From positions 1 to 7,420 of the forward strand of contig CAZUAH010000659.1 of the NCBI GenBank assembly GCA_964617665.1: 7,420 bases of DNA. The letters are read 5' to 3'. Every line of letters begins with the position of its first letter. The stretch's first letter is position 1. The notes beneath the pieces are model-generated. The model was not told the origin of the DNA and made no database searches. It saw nothing but the letters and a program-made list of their open reading frames with translations. This stretch comes from JADHUC01 sp964617665 (GTDB lineage Bacteria > Planctomycetota > Planctomycetia > Pirellulales > Pirellulaceae). Shown in pieces: positions 1 through 6,541 of the stretch. Both the position numbers and the translations under genes were made by a program.

Positions 1-1224
1 GTTGTACTTGGTGGCCCACCCGCCCGTGCCGTACGAAACGGGCAGTTTGCCGCCGATTGGGTTGCGCAGCGGGATTCTGCGTGATTGGATGCCGGTCCCG
101 CTTCGCTCGGAGCCGCCCACCACGATACGCTTGAACGCTTGTGGGCCGGTCGGGTAGGGGGCAAACGCCGCGTCCGTCATGCGAGCAACCCATGCGCGGT
201 CCGTCGCGTCGATGATCACCTTGGCCTTTACCGCTTGCCTGCCGGCCCGGTTTGCCATGACGATCCCCGCCAGCTCGCCTTGCGCGTCGCGCAGGAGCTC
301 TGTCGCGTGGCAGGTGTACAAGAACGGTATCTCCGCATCCAGCAAGGCTTGGTCCAATGTGCGTTTCACCTGCATGGGCGTCGTCACGCGCAGCCCTTTG
401 GGTTTGTCCTCCTGCGCCGGACCCTCGATCAGGATCTCGCCGATCAGCATGCGTTCGGCGCGTGCGGTCTTCTTGACGAAACACCTCACGTACCGCGCGC
501 TGCAGGTGACCTCGCGGAACATGTGAATCGCCGAGTGCACAAAAGATCCTTCGTCCAGCCGGTCGTTCTCGATTTCCGCGAGCGGCGTCCACTGCGTACC
601 GTCGTCACTCGCGTGAAAGGTCACACTTTCAATCTCATAGGCCTGCGGTCCCTGGAAGAACATGACGTGCAGCTTGCGGATTTCCTGATTCTTGCCGAGA
701 TCGATCGCGATGGTTACGTCCTTGTCGTACTGAACGCTTTGGGTGAACGCAGTGCCCCATTCGCCATCGGTCAGCATGCTCGGCGGCTGTGTGTCCGGAT
801 GCTTGCCGGCGGATGGCTGATCAGCTTGGTAGGTGTATGGGATGCCCTCGATGGGATCTGGGATTGTGAACATTTCTTTTGCCAGCGGATCGCTTGGTAC
901 TTCATCGCCTTCGAGCCAAAGGCGATACGTCGCGCAGATATCTTCGCCCAGATAGGGACGTGGAGCGGCAAGAAACACCTTGGCGCCCTGCTCGGTCGCT
1001 GCAACTGCCGCCGCGACTCCCGCGGATGAACCGCCCACGACGACAACGTCGACATCGTACGCGACGGGGATGTTCCGTGCTGATTCGTTAACTGTCTTGC
1101 CGGCAGCAAAGAGCGTCTGCGGGGCGTTGAGGCACAGCGCCGCGACGAACGCGACGTATCGGAATGAGCGGCGGCTGACCAGATTGGCGCACGTTGAATC
1201 GAAAGTATGGGTTTTCATTCGCAT
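1..1224 (-). CDS. Tat-exported FAD-dependent oxidoreductase with an internal discoidin-like domain (C-terminus beyond window)
   Basis: The frame is open for 408 codons from the ATG at 1224 to the left edge, so the C-terminus is missing. Residues 17-42 look like a Tat signal: SRRSF, then a hydrophobic stretch ending LFAAG. Residues 58-96 form a dinucleotide-binding beta-alpha-beta unit (VVVVGGSSAGVAAAVAA, then GAKVFLAAP and YLGED). Residues 278-350 match the second half of the FAD_oxidored type (LRVTTPMQVKRTLDQALLDA, later KAKVIIDAT). Between them, about residues 148-268 read as an F5/8 type C (discoidin) beta-sandwich: LTDGEWG, VTIAIDLG, ASDDGTQW, ARYVRCFV, GEILIEG. The family uses FAD to oxidise organic substrates; the substrate here is unknown. 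After IIDAT the family's usual glycine/aspartate-rich sequence is replaced by DRAWVAR. It lies 18 bases downstream of the propeller gene, probably in one transcript. A second ATG at 1218 is better spaced from the GAGAG at 1228-1232 and may be the true start. Confidence 0.92.
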   Translation of the reverse strand, partial: MRMKTHTFDSTCANLVSRRSFRYVAFVAALCLNAPQTLFAAGKTVNESARNIPVAYDVDVVVVGGSSAGVAAAVAATEQGAKVFLAAPRPYLGEDICATYRLWLEGDEVPSDPLAKEMFTIPDPIEGIPYTYQADQPSAGKHPDTQPPSMLTDGEWGTAFTQSVQYDKDVTIAIDLGKNQEIRKLHVMFFQGPQAYEIESVTFHASDDGTQWTPLAEIENDRLDEGSFVHSAIHMFREVTCSARYVRCFVKKTARAERMLIGEILIEGPAQEDKPKGLRVTTPMQVKRTLDQALLDAEIPFLYTCHATELLRDAQGELAGIVMANRAGRQAVKAKVIIDATDRAWVARMTDAAFAPYPTGPQAFKRIVVGGSERSGTGIQSRRIPLRNPIGGKLPVSYGTGGWATKYN

Positions 1225-1242
1225 TGTCTCTCAAACGGGGAC

Positions 1243-3408
1243 CTATGGTTGGCCGAAGCGCAGGGCGTAGATGTCGGCATCCTTCAGCTCGATGCGGAGG
1301 CGGATCGGCTGACTGGCGAACTGCTTGAGCTCACTCCGGCCGCGTCCCCAGGATACGATACGCTCGATATCATCGCCGAACAGCGTGTCGGATTCTTCCA
1401 TCGTGAAGCCTGGAATTGGATCGCCGTCGGAGGTCTGCAATTCGCAACGGACGGATCCGGCGGCTGAGGTAGCGACGTTCAGCAAGAGCATGGCTTCGCC
1501 CCAGGCGACACCTCGCGGTGCGGTGAGTTTTGCGTCGTTCTTTCCATCGGCTTCTAGCCGATCGACAAGGCTGCCGGCGTCGGGGCCGTCCATGGTGTAG
1601 AGCACACCGGCTGCGCCTGGTTGCACGACGGCCTTGGCCCCTTCGGCCGCAAGCCGTGCGATTTCCGGGGGCGACAGTGCCCGGCGCAGCACGAGGATAT
1701 CGTCGGCAAAGCCGAGAAAAGGCTCGTTCATCGTGGATGTCGGAGGGTAATCCTCGCCGAAGCGGATGTCGCCATGAGAGAATTCGCCCGGTCCGTGCCC
1801 CGGTTCGCCGATGCGACCCACTTCCTTGCCGTTCAGGTAGAGGATGCTGACGCCGTCGTCCCATGTGGCGGCGAAGTGTGCGGGCGTGTCGCCATCCACC
1901 ATGTTGGCCCAACCGGGGATATCTTCCGTCTTGACGTTGATACTGTCGTCGTCGCATCCGAATCGAAGGCACACGCCAGTATTGAAGGCGCCACCTGCCC
2001 ACAAGTCCAACATCATTTCCCCGTTGCCCTTCTTCACGGGGCCGCCGCCATCGTACACCGAGAACAGACGACGATGTCCGCTTGGTACGTTGCTCACGGA
2101 GACGGCCAGTGTGAAAGCGGTCCCAATCTTCTTTGTGCCCGGAATCGGAAAGGCAATCGGTTCGATGACGTGAAGCCGTCCGTCCTTGGTCTTCGTGTTT
2201 GCTGTGGCAATGTCTTCCGGTTCGGGACGCGGGTCTTCGGGCGCGGCGAAGACCAGTGGTTTGGTCACGATCTCGCCACCGCTCATGGGGGCGCAGAGAG
2301 AAACAAAGCCATCCAGACGTAGCGAGTAGCGCCGGATCTGGCAGGACTCGCCCAGGTAGTAGCCTTCGGTCGAGTAGACGGAGAGTTCGTTCGGCGTGCC
2401 TGGGATTGCAGGCTGGGTTTCGACGATGCCCCAGGCGGTCATGTTGTTGCGATTCACCCATCGCTCGCGTTGCAGCCCCGGCCGGATCCATGCCTCAAGC
2501 CATCGGTGGAAGACTAGTCCGTCGCGGCTGGTCATGAAGACACCGTCGGAGAGGCCCGGCATGGTGTTGCCGGCGGCATGGCGGCTCGGCTGGAAGCGTT
2601 TAGGAAAGCCCATGTAGATGTGCGGGGCCCGCGGGTACTGTGTGATCTGGTTGGTGTAAAGATGCTCGTTCGGTGTGCCCTCCGCGTACTCAAGCCAGAC
2701 GGGATCTGTCCAATTCGCGAAGTCTTCCGAAGTACAGGTCATGATCGCGCGGACGCCCTTGGTAAAGTGGCGGTGGAAGTCTCGGTAACAACCGGTATGC
2801 GTATCCCAGAAGGCGAGGTTTTGCGAGTCGAAAGCGCCATCGGTGATGACCGGTTTCTCGCTGGTCTGCCGCCAGTGAATGCCGTCGGCCGAGGCGAAAG
2901 TGGCAAGTCCGCCTTTGATACCGCCAACCGCCTTGTACTGAGCCTCGGGCGGACAGTCCGGATTGGCATCTTTGAATGGGGCAAAGTTGTGCGTACCACC
3001 ACCCGCCCAGACGATGTTATTCGCCTTCGATCCGTTGAACTCGAACAGCCCAAGTTCGGGCTTGACCCAGTGAATGCCGTCCTTGCTTTCGGCATAACAG
3101 GCAAACTGAGGGTGGTCCGCGCGTTGAGTATTGCGCTGGTGGTGCGAGCCGCGGTAGTACATGCGGTAAAGGTCTCCATCTCGGAAGACCGTATGGTAAC
3201 CCGACGTGTTGCCCTCCCAGTCCGTGTCGTGCACGACGGCCACCTCGCGCGGCACGGGGTGATGAAGCTGTAGCCGCGCACCGTCCATGTTTTCGATCAA
3301 GAACTCGTCCACGAACAGTTCTCGGCGGATGCCAATATCGATGGACTCAGCGGCAAAAGCGCCGCCCGCGCAGGCGATAACGAGGATGGCGTACAAGCGG
3401 TTTCTCAT
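1243..3408 (-). CDS. Secreted glycoside-hydrolase-like five-bladed propeller protein with inserted LamG domain
   Basis: This is a 721-residue protein. The start at 3408 is chosen because AAGGAG lies 8 bases upstream and a Sec-type signal follows (MRNRLYAILVIACAGGAFAA, cleavage near residue 20). The frame stays open to 3669, but that extension has no signal peptide. Residues about 24-385 look like a five-bladed beta-propeller of the GH32/GH43-like superfamily: DGDLYRMYYRG at 78-87, and repeated blade motifs ESKDGIHW (107-114), ASADGIHW (172-179) and TSRDGLVFHRW (293-303). Residues about 405-590 are a LamG/concanavalin-like domain (AHFAATWDDGVSILYLNGKE at 510-529; FADDILVLRRALSPPEI at 567-583). 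Residues 637-719 form a final beta-sandwich (LNVATSAAGSVRCEL, GDPIPGFTM, RLRIELKDADIYALRF). Glycan binding or hydrolysis outside the cytoplasm is likely, but I cannot name catalytic residues or a substrate. It is the first gene of a two-gene operon with the FAD oxidoreductase. Confidence 0.92.
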   Translation of the reverse strand: MRNRLYAILVIACAGGAFAAESIDIGIRRELFVDEFLIENMDGARLQLHHPVPREVAVVHDTDWEGNTSGYHTVFRDGDLYRMYYRGSHHQRNTQRADHPQFACYAESKDGIHWVKPELGLFEFNGSKANNIVWAGGGTHNFAPFKDANPDCPPEAQYKAVGGIKGGLATFASADGIHWRQTSEKPVITDGAFDSQNLAFWDTHTGCYRDFHRHFTKGVRAIMTCTSEDFANWTDPVWLEYAEGTPNEHLYTNQITQYPRAPHIYMGFPKRFQPSRHAAGNTMPGLSDGVFMTSRDGLVFHRWLEAWIRPGLQRERWVNRNNMTAWGIVETQPAIPGTPNELSVYSTEGYYLGESCQIRRYSLRLDGFVSLCAPMSGGEIVTKPLVFAAPEDPRPEPEDIATANTKTKDGRLHVIEPIAFPIPGTKKIGTAFTLAVSVSNVPSGHRRLFSVYDGGGPVKKGNGEMMLDLWAGGAFNTGVCLRFGCDDDSINVKTEDIPGWANMVDGDTPAHFAATWDDGVSILYLNGKEVGRIGEPGHGPGEFSHGDIRFGEDYPPTSTMNEPFLGFADDILVLRRALSPPEIARLAAEGAKAVVQPGAAGVLYTMDGPDAGSLVDRLEADGKNDAKLTAPRGVAWGEAMLLLNVATSAAGSVRCELQTSDGDPIPGFTMEESDTLFGDDIERIVSWGRGRSELKQFASQPIRLRIELKDADIYALRFGQP

Positions 3409-3416
3409 GATGTGGT

Positions 3417-3422
3417 CTCCTT
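3417..3422 (-). promoter_or_regulatory. Ribosome binding site of the propeller gene
   Basis: On the minus strand AAGGAG lies 8 bases before the ATG at 3408. It is the strongest Shine-Dalgarno match near any start in this frame. It coincides with the beginning of a clear signal peptide, which fixes the start against the longer open frame reaching 3669. Confidence 0.8.
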
Positions 3423-3573
3423 GAGCTTCTTCGAGAAGATGCTGCAGCGTCGCGTATCGTCTTGTGTGTTCGTAGGAAAAATCGGATGACGCCCGAGTAT
3501 CTTGCCAACTTTGGGATGGAGGATTACGGTCACGGATTCGATTTTGTCGCGATCCGCCGACCCACTTCGTCTT

Positions 3574-3602
3574 ATCATAGGTTCGGAAGAACCTGCCAAC
3601 AA
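3574..3602 (-). promoter_or_regulatory. Possible sigma-70-like promoter with a palindrome in its spacer
   Basis: On the minus strand TTGTTG (3597-3602) and TATGAT (3574-3579) are separated by exactly 17 bases. The -10 match is good (5 of 6) and the -35 weak (3 of 6). The spacer contains the inverted repeat GGTTC-TTCC-GAACC (3580-3593), which could bind a dimeric regulator. A transcript from here would have a leader of about 160 bases before the propeller gene. Planctomycete promoters are poorly defined, so this is only a candidate. Confidence 0.28.
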
Positions 3603-3618
3603 CAGCCAGCAAGGTAGC

Positions 3619-3637
3619 CGTCACGCTCCGCGTGACG
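3619..3637. repeat. Perfect 8-bp hairpin in the left outer arm
   Basis: CGTCACGC-TCC-GCGTGACG is a perfect 8-base-pair stem with a 3-base loop, inside the left outer arm (3613-3641) of the nested palindrome. The same module recurs, inverted, at 3805-3833. Stems of this size and GC content are typical of REP-like repeats. Confidence 0.8.
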
Positions 3638-3693
3638 AAGCACAACCCACGTACGGCCTGGAAGGGCATGAGGGCATTTCAAAATTCATTCTT

Positions 3694-3764
3694 GGGAGGG
3701 CGAAGCTCCTGCTGAGCCGAATTCCTGGCACCGGCGCGCGGCTCGGCGGGAGCCTCGTCCTTCC
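3694..3764. repeat. Long inner hairpin of the nested palindrome
   Basis: Arms 3694-3719 (GGGAGGGCGAAGCTCC...) and 3739-3764 enclose a 19-base loop. As plus-strand RNA, 21 Watson-Crick pairs, 4 G-U pairs and one A-C mismatch form a 26-position stem. The G-U pairs stabilise the plus-strand RNA, while in the opposite RNA they become A-C mismatches, so folding favours plus-strand transcripts. Confidence 0.75.
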
Positions 3765-3804
3765 GGTTTTGAAATCGCTTCATGTAACTTCTGATGCGAA
3801 GCCT

Positions 3805-3833
3805 GCTTCATCACGCGGAGCCTGATGGCTACT
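3805..3833. repeat. Right outer arm, inverted copy of 3613-3641
   Basis: This 29-base segment (GCTTCATCACGCGGAG...) matches the reverse complement of 3613-3641 at 25 positions. Two of the four differences form a compensatory pair: G/C in the left stem is A/T here, keeping base pairing. A third difference creates one C-C mismatch in the stem. Confidence 0.75.
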
Positions 3834-3886
3834 ATGGGGCGGAAACGGGGCAACGTGATTCATCAGGACTGTTTCACTTCAGCATT

Positions 3887-3892
3887 GGAGAG
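3887..3892 (+). promoter_or_regulatory. Ribosome binding site of the PIG-L gene
   Basis: GGAGAG lies 6 bases before the ATG at 3899. This rules out the longer in-frame reading from 3794, which runs through the right end of the palindromic repeat and would bury the Tat signal. Confidence 0.8.
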
Positions 3893-3898
3893 TTGATC

Positions 3899-4729
3899 AT
3901 GTCGGATAATCCGAATCGTCGTGACTTCTTAGGCAAATGCGCAGCCTCAGCGGGAGCAGCGGGCTTGGTCGCCGCGAGTGGTGTTGGCGAGGCTGCGGAA
4001 AACAATCCCAAGCCAACCACGTCCTCGAACTCCGCCTCGGCGGGAAAGACGTTGCTGGCCATCGGCGCTCATTATGACGATTGCGTCTTTGGCATACCCG
4101 GCATACTGCTGGAAGCTGTGCGCAAGAACTATCGCGTCGTCATCCTTAACATCATCGGCGATTACGCCAACTGGTCACCTGTCAAAGACCGTGCAGAACA
4201 GATGCGTGCCACCAACATCCGCCTCGCGGCGGAGCGGGGCATCGACGTGCGATTCCTGAACTACGCTTCGATGCAATTCGACGTGAATGCCGATACCAAG
4301 CGAGCTGTCGCCGAAGTCATTGCCGATGTCAAACCGGATGTGGCCTTCATGCTATGGCGCCGCGACCGCCATCCTGACCACGAGGTCGCCTCGGTCTTGA
4401 GCGAGATGGCTCTGCGCCAGCCCAGTGCGATTCTTGGCCGCGCGGGCGTGAGATCCGTGCGACGCATCTATGCCTACGATAATGGTCCGGGCCACACGAT
4501 CGGGTTCGAGCCAAATACGTACGTGGATGTAACCGCCCAATGGCCCGCGGCGATGGAGTGGCTGGGGCAGTTGATGGCTTTCGTGCGCAATCGGCCTTAT
4601 GACCCGCAGTCCCCCGATCGGACGCAGACCGTCAAGCAAACGCTGGCCCAATATCGTGGTCTGGCTTGCGGCGTCAAATACGCCGAAGCAGTGTGGGCCA
4701 CACGCCCCGAACCACGCGAGATCCTGTGA
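3899..4729 (+). CDS. Tat-exported PIG-L/LmbE-family deacetylase
   Basis: The protein has 276 residues, typical of the family. It opens with a Tat signal (NRRDFLGK at 6-13, then an alanine/glycine-rich hydrophobic stretch to about residue 32) and a short serine-rich linker. The catalytic domain begins at TLLAIGAHYDD (51-61). In the PIG-L/MshB family the AHxDD motif supplies a zinc-binding histidine and aspartate and the general-base aspartate, here probably H58, D61 and D60. The second motif, RHPDHE at 157-162, supplies H161 as the third zinc ligand. Such enzymes remove N-acyl groups from amino sugars and related conjugates. The usual AHPDDE is AHYDDC here: the proline and glutamate are replaced, but the metal and base residues remain, so activity is plausible. 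The gene is divergent from the propeller operon and 122 bases ahead of the Gfo/Idh gene; export fits an extracytoplasmic glycan substrate, which is inferred. Confidence 0.94.
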   Translation: MSDNPNRRDFLGKCAASAGAAGLVAASGVGEAAENNPKPTTSSNSASAGKTLLAIGAHYDDCVFGIPGILLEAVRKNYRVVILNIIGDYANWSPVKDRAEQMRATNIRLAAERGIDVRFLNYASMQFDVNADTKRAVAEVIADVKPDVAFMLWRRDRHPDHEVASVLSEMALRQPSAILGRAGVRSVRRIYAYDNGPGHTIGFEPNTYVDVTAQWPAAMEWLGQLMAFVRNRPYDPQSPDRTQTVKQTLAQYRGLACGVKYAEAVWATRPEPREIL

Positions 4730-4839
4730 CGCTACTCGTCTCCGTCGACTTGCAATGCGCCGTTGGGCAAAGGAGAATGACGGTTAGTCGTCGGCGTGGT
4801 ACCGTCGGCTGCATGCCCCTAGAATCCCCTTTTCCCGCC

Positions 4840-4844
4840 GAGGA
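4840..4844 (+). promoter_or_regulatory. Ribosome binding site of the Gfo/Idh/MocA gene
   Basis: GAGGA lies 7 bases before the ATG at 4852. The frame is open further upstream, but an AGGAG at 4771-4775 is only one base from the in-frame ATG at 4777 and would add 25 residues in front of the Tat signal. The start at 4852 is therefore preferred. Confidence 0.7.
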
Positions 4845-4851
4845 TCCAGAT

Positions 4852-6306
4852 ATGAAACGTACCAGCCGCCGCCGCTTTCTTGAACAATCGATGCTGGCCA
4901 CAGCCGCCGCCGTGACCGCAACAGCCCCACGCCCTGCAGTGGCCCAACAGAAGCAGAGCACCAGTCCGAACGAGCGTCTGAGCGTGGCTGTGATCGGGGC
5001 TCGCGGCCGTGGCCGCGCCCATGCCAAGGTGTTCACCGCCCGCAAAGACTGCTTCGTCAGCTACATCTGCGACTGCGACCGGGCGATCGGGCCCCAGGTC
5101 GCCGCCAGCTTCGAGAGTAAGCCCAAGTTCGTCGAGGACTTGCGGCGGATCTTCGACGACAAGTCGGTCGACATCGTGACGGTCGCCACGCCTAACCACT
5201 GGCATTCGCTGGCGGCCATCTGGGCAATGCAGTCCGGCAAGGACGTCTACGTCGAAAAGCCGGTCAGCCACAACGTCTCCGAGGGCCGCCGCATGGTCCA
5301 GGTCATGGAGAAGTACCAGCGGATCTGCCAAGGCGGCACTCAGCATCGTTCGACCGGGCAGGCCAAGGCCGCCGCCGAGTATGTCAAGCAAGGGAAACTC
5401 GGCCAAGTAAAGCTGGCCAGATGTTTCATGTACCGCCCACGGAATCACATGGGACCACTGGGCGAGTACGATGTGCCGGAGAGCGTCGACTACAATCTCT
5501 GGGCCGGCCCGGCACCGATGGAAATCCCACTGACGCGACCACACTTCCATTACGATTGGCACTGGATCTGGAATTATGGAAACGGCGAGTTGGGGAATAA
5601 CAGCGTCCACGTGGTCGACCTGATGCGCAAGATCACCGGCCTGACCGGACTGGGACGCGGCGTGCTCAGCTACGGCGCGCGCCACTTCGACGACGCCGGC
5701 CAAACGCCCAACACCCAAGTGACCATACACGACTTCGGCCCGACGACAGTCACGCAAGAAGTCCGCAACCTCAAGAGCGGCAAACCCCCGCATTCCGCCA
5801 ACATCTTGATCGAGGGCACGGAGGGCTACCTGGTGGCGACGTTCGGCGGCATCACCGCCTTCGACCCCGACGGGAATCTGGTCCAAAAGCTCACCGGGAC
5901 CGGCGACGACCATTTTGCCGATTTCGTCGAGGCCGTCCACAGCCGCAAGGTCGAAGACCTGAACGCCCCGATCATCGAAGGCCACCTTTCAACGGCTCTT
6001 GTCCACGTGGCCAATATCTCCCAGCAGTTGGGCCAGCCCGCCAGTGACGACGAAATCAAGAAGCGGCTCGAAGGGCTCAAGACCAACGACAACGTGCTGG
6101 AGACGTTCGAGGGCATCCAGAAACACCTGGCCGAAAACCGGTTCGATTTGGAGAAACGTCGCATCAAGTTCGGCCCACTAACACTCGGGCCGTGGCTTGC
6201 GATCGACTCCGACACAGAGACATTCCCCGACAATCCAGCCGCCAGCGCAATGCTAACCCGCGAATACCGCAAGCCATTCGTCGTGCCGACAGCAGAGCAG
6301 ATCTGA
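4852..6306 (+). CDS. Tat-exported Gfo/Idh/MocA-family oxidoreductase
   Basis: The protein has 484 residues. The Tat signal occupies about residues 1-31 (TSRRRFLEQ at 4-12, hydrophobic alanine/threonine stretch, then PAVAQ). The Rossmann domain starts at LSVAVIGARGRGRAH (43-57) and continues to the family's EKP motif (VYVEKPVSH, 132-140), which places the nicotinamide and a catalytic lysine. The second domain contains DWHWIWNYGNGELGNNSVHVVD (235-256), where H253 aligns with the usual catalytic histidine. A C-terminal tail typical of the planctomycete and Bacteroidetes members follows (GIQKHLAENRFDLEKRRIKFG, about 421-441). Family members oxidise or reduce sugars and cyclitols with NAD(P); exported ones probably carry a tightly bound cofactor loaded before Tat transport. 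It follows the deacetylase by 122 bases, so co-transcription is possible but not certain. The substrate is unknown. Confidence 0.96.
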   Translation: MKRTSRRRFLEQSMLATAAAVTATAPRPAVAQQKQSTSPNERLSVAVIGARGRGRAHAKVFTARKDCFVSYICDCDRAIGPQVAASFESKPKFVEDLRRIFDDKSVDIVTVATPNHWHSLAAIWAMQSGKDVYVEKPVSHNVSEGRRMVQVMEKYQRICQGGTQHRSTGQAKAAAEYVKQGKLGQVKLARCFMYRPRNHMGPLGEYDVPESVDYNLWAGPAPMEIPLTRPHFHYDWHWIWNYGNGELGNNSVHVVDLMRKITGLTGLGRGVLSYGARHFDDAGQTPNTQVTIHDFGPTTVTQEVRNLKSGKPPHSANILIEGTEGYLVATFGGITAFDPDGNLVQKLTGTGDDHFADFVEAVHSRKVEDLNAPIIEGHLSTALVHVANISQQLGQPASDDEIKKRLEGLKTNDNVLETFEGIQKHLAENRFDLEKRRIKFGPLTLGPWLAIDSDTETFPDNPAASAMLTREYRKPFVVPTAEQI

Positions 6307-6317
6307 GACCTCATGGC

Positions 6318-6339
6318 CCAAGCACGCTTCGTAGCTTGG
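6318..6339 (+). terminator. Candidate terminator hairpin after the Gfo/Idh gene
   Basis: CCAAGCACG-CTT-CGT(A)GCTTGG forms a 9-base-pair stem with one bulged A and a 3-base loop, beginning 12 bases after the stop codon. No T-run follows, so it is not a canonical intrinsic terminator; it may act as an RNA-end-protecting hairpin. Confidence 0.4.
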
Positions 6340-6394
6340 AAGGGGCTTAGTCTCTCCCGGGGCACATGAAACGTAGAGGTCCTCCTACACGGTG

Positions 6395-6455
6395 AAAAAG
6401 CCCGGGATCTGACCGCTCAAATGCCTTGCCGACATGTGATTGGCGATTCGGGCTT
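6395..6455 (-). terminator. Weak intrinsic-terminator candidate for the right-hand minus-strand genes
   Basis: On the minus strand AAGCCCG (6449-6455) can pair with CGGGCTT (6398-6404), which runs into five Ts (6395-6399). An extra ATC/GAT pairing extends the stem beyond a small internal loop. The remaining loop is over 30 bases, far longer than usual, which keeps confidence low. It starts about 90 bases after the stop of the FlgT-like gene. Confidence 0.25.
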
Positions 6456-6541
6456 GCGCATGGCCAGAATTCAGACTTCCAAAACTCCCCGCTGCAACTT
6501 CTCCAATCATACTTCCTTGGGTTCCGCAAGCCACACATTCA

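Larger units (their letters stand above)
3613..3833. repeat. 221-base nested inverted-repeat element between divergent genes
   Basis: The segment is an imperfect palindrome with three nested arm pairs. The outer arms 3613-3641 and 3805-3833 match in inverted orientation at 25 of 29 bases. The middle arms 3667-3684 and 3767-3784 match at 15 of 18, including a perfect ATTTCAAAA / TTTTGAAAT. The inner arms 3694-3719 and 3739-3764 match at 21 of 26 around a 19-base loop. The left half is about 12 bases longer than the right. No target-site duplication is visible in the flanks and there is no coding capacity. It resembles the short palindromic intergenic repeats or MITE-like elements seen in planctomycete-type genomes, but I cannot show that it is multicopy from this window. 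Its right end lies 65 bases before the PIG-L start, so a transcript beginning upstream of it would fold strongly here. Confidence 0.8.
6307..6541. other. Gene-free convergent intergenic region
   Basis: This 235-base stretch lies between convergent stop codons of the Gfo/Idh gene and the FlgT-like gene. I see no credible coding frame, RNA gene or repeat array in it, only two weak hairpin terminator candidates, one for each direction. Confidence 0.7.

Noticed and set aside
85..1029. A 314-codon open frame on the plus strand.
   Set aside because: The opposite strand encodes a clear FAD oxidoreductase over the whole interval, and this frame shows no motif and no ribosome binding site of note.
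1370..2491. A 373-codon minus-strand open frame in a different phase from the propeller gene.
   Set aside because: It is arginine-rich and lacks domains, while the overlapping frame has propeller and LamG motifs throughout.
3426..3438. Small hairpin CTTCT-TCG-AGAAG just upstream of the propeller gene's ribosome binding site.
   Set aside because: Five base pairs of modest stability are easily found by chance, and it does not cover the ribosome binding site.
3409..3669. An 87-residue N-terminal extension of the propeller protein.
   Set aside because: The signal peptide and AAGGAG site place the start at 3408; the extension is an untranslated leader that happens to lack stops.
3794..3898. A 35-residue N-terminal extension of the PIG-L protein.
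   Set aside because: It reads through the right arm of the palindromic repeat, has no ribosome binding site and would bury the Tat signal.
4819..5985. A 388-codon open frame on the minus strand opposite the Gfo/Idh gene.
   Set aside because: It is fully antisense to a gene with clear family motifs, and its translation shows no recognisable domain. Long antisense frames are expected in GC-rich genes.
6374..6388. Short hairpin GTAGAG...CTCCTAC in the convergent gap.
   Set aside because: The stem has six pairs and a bulge, with no T-run on either side.
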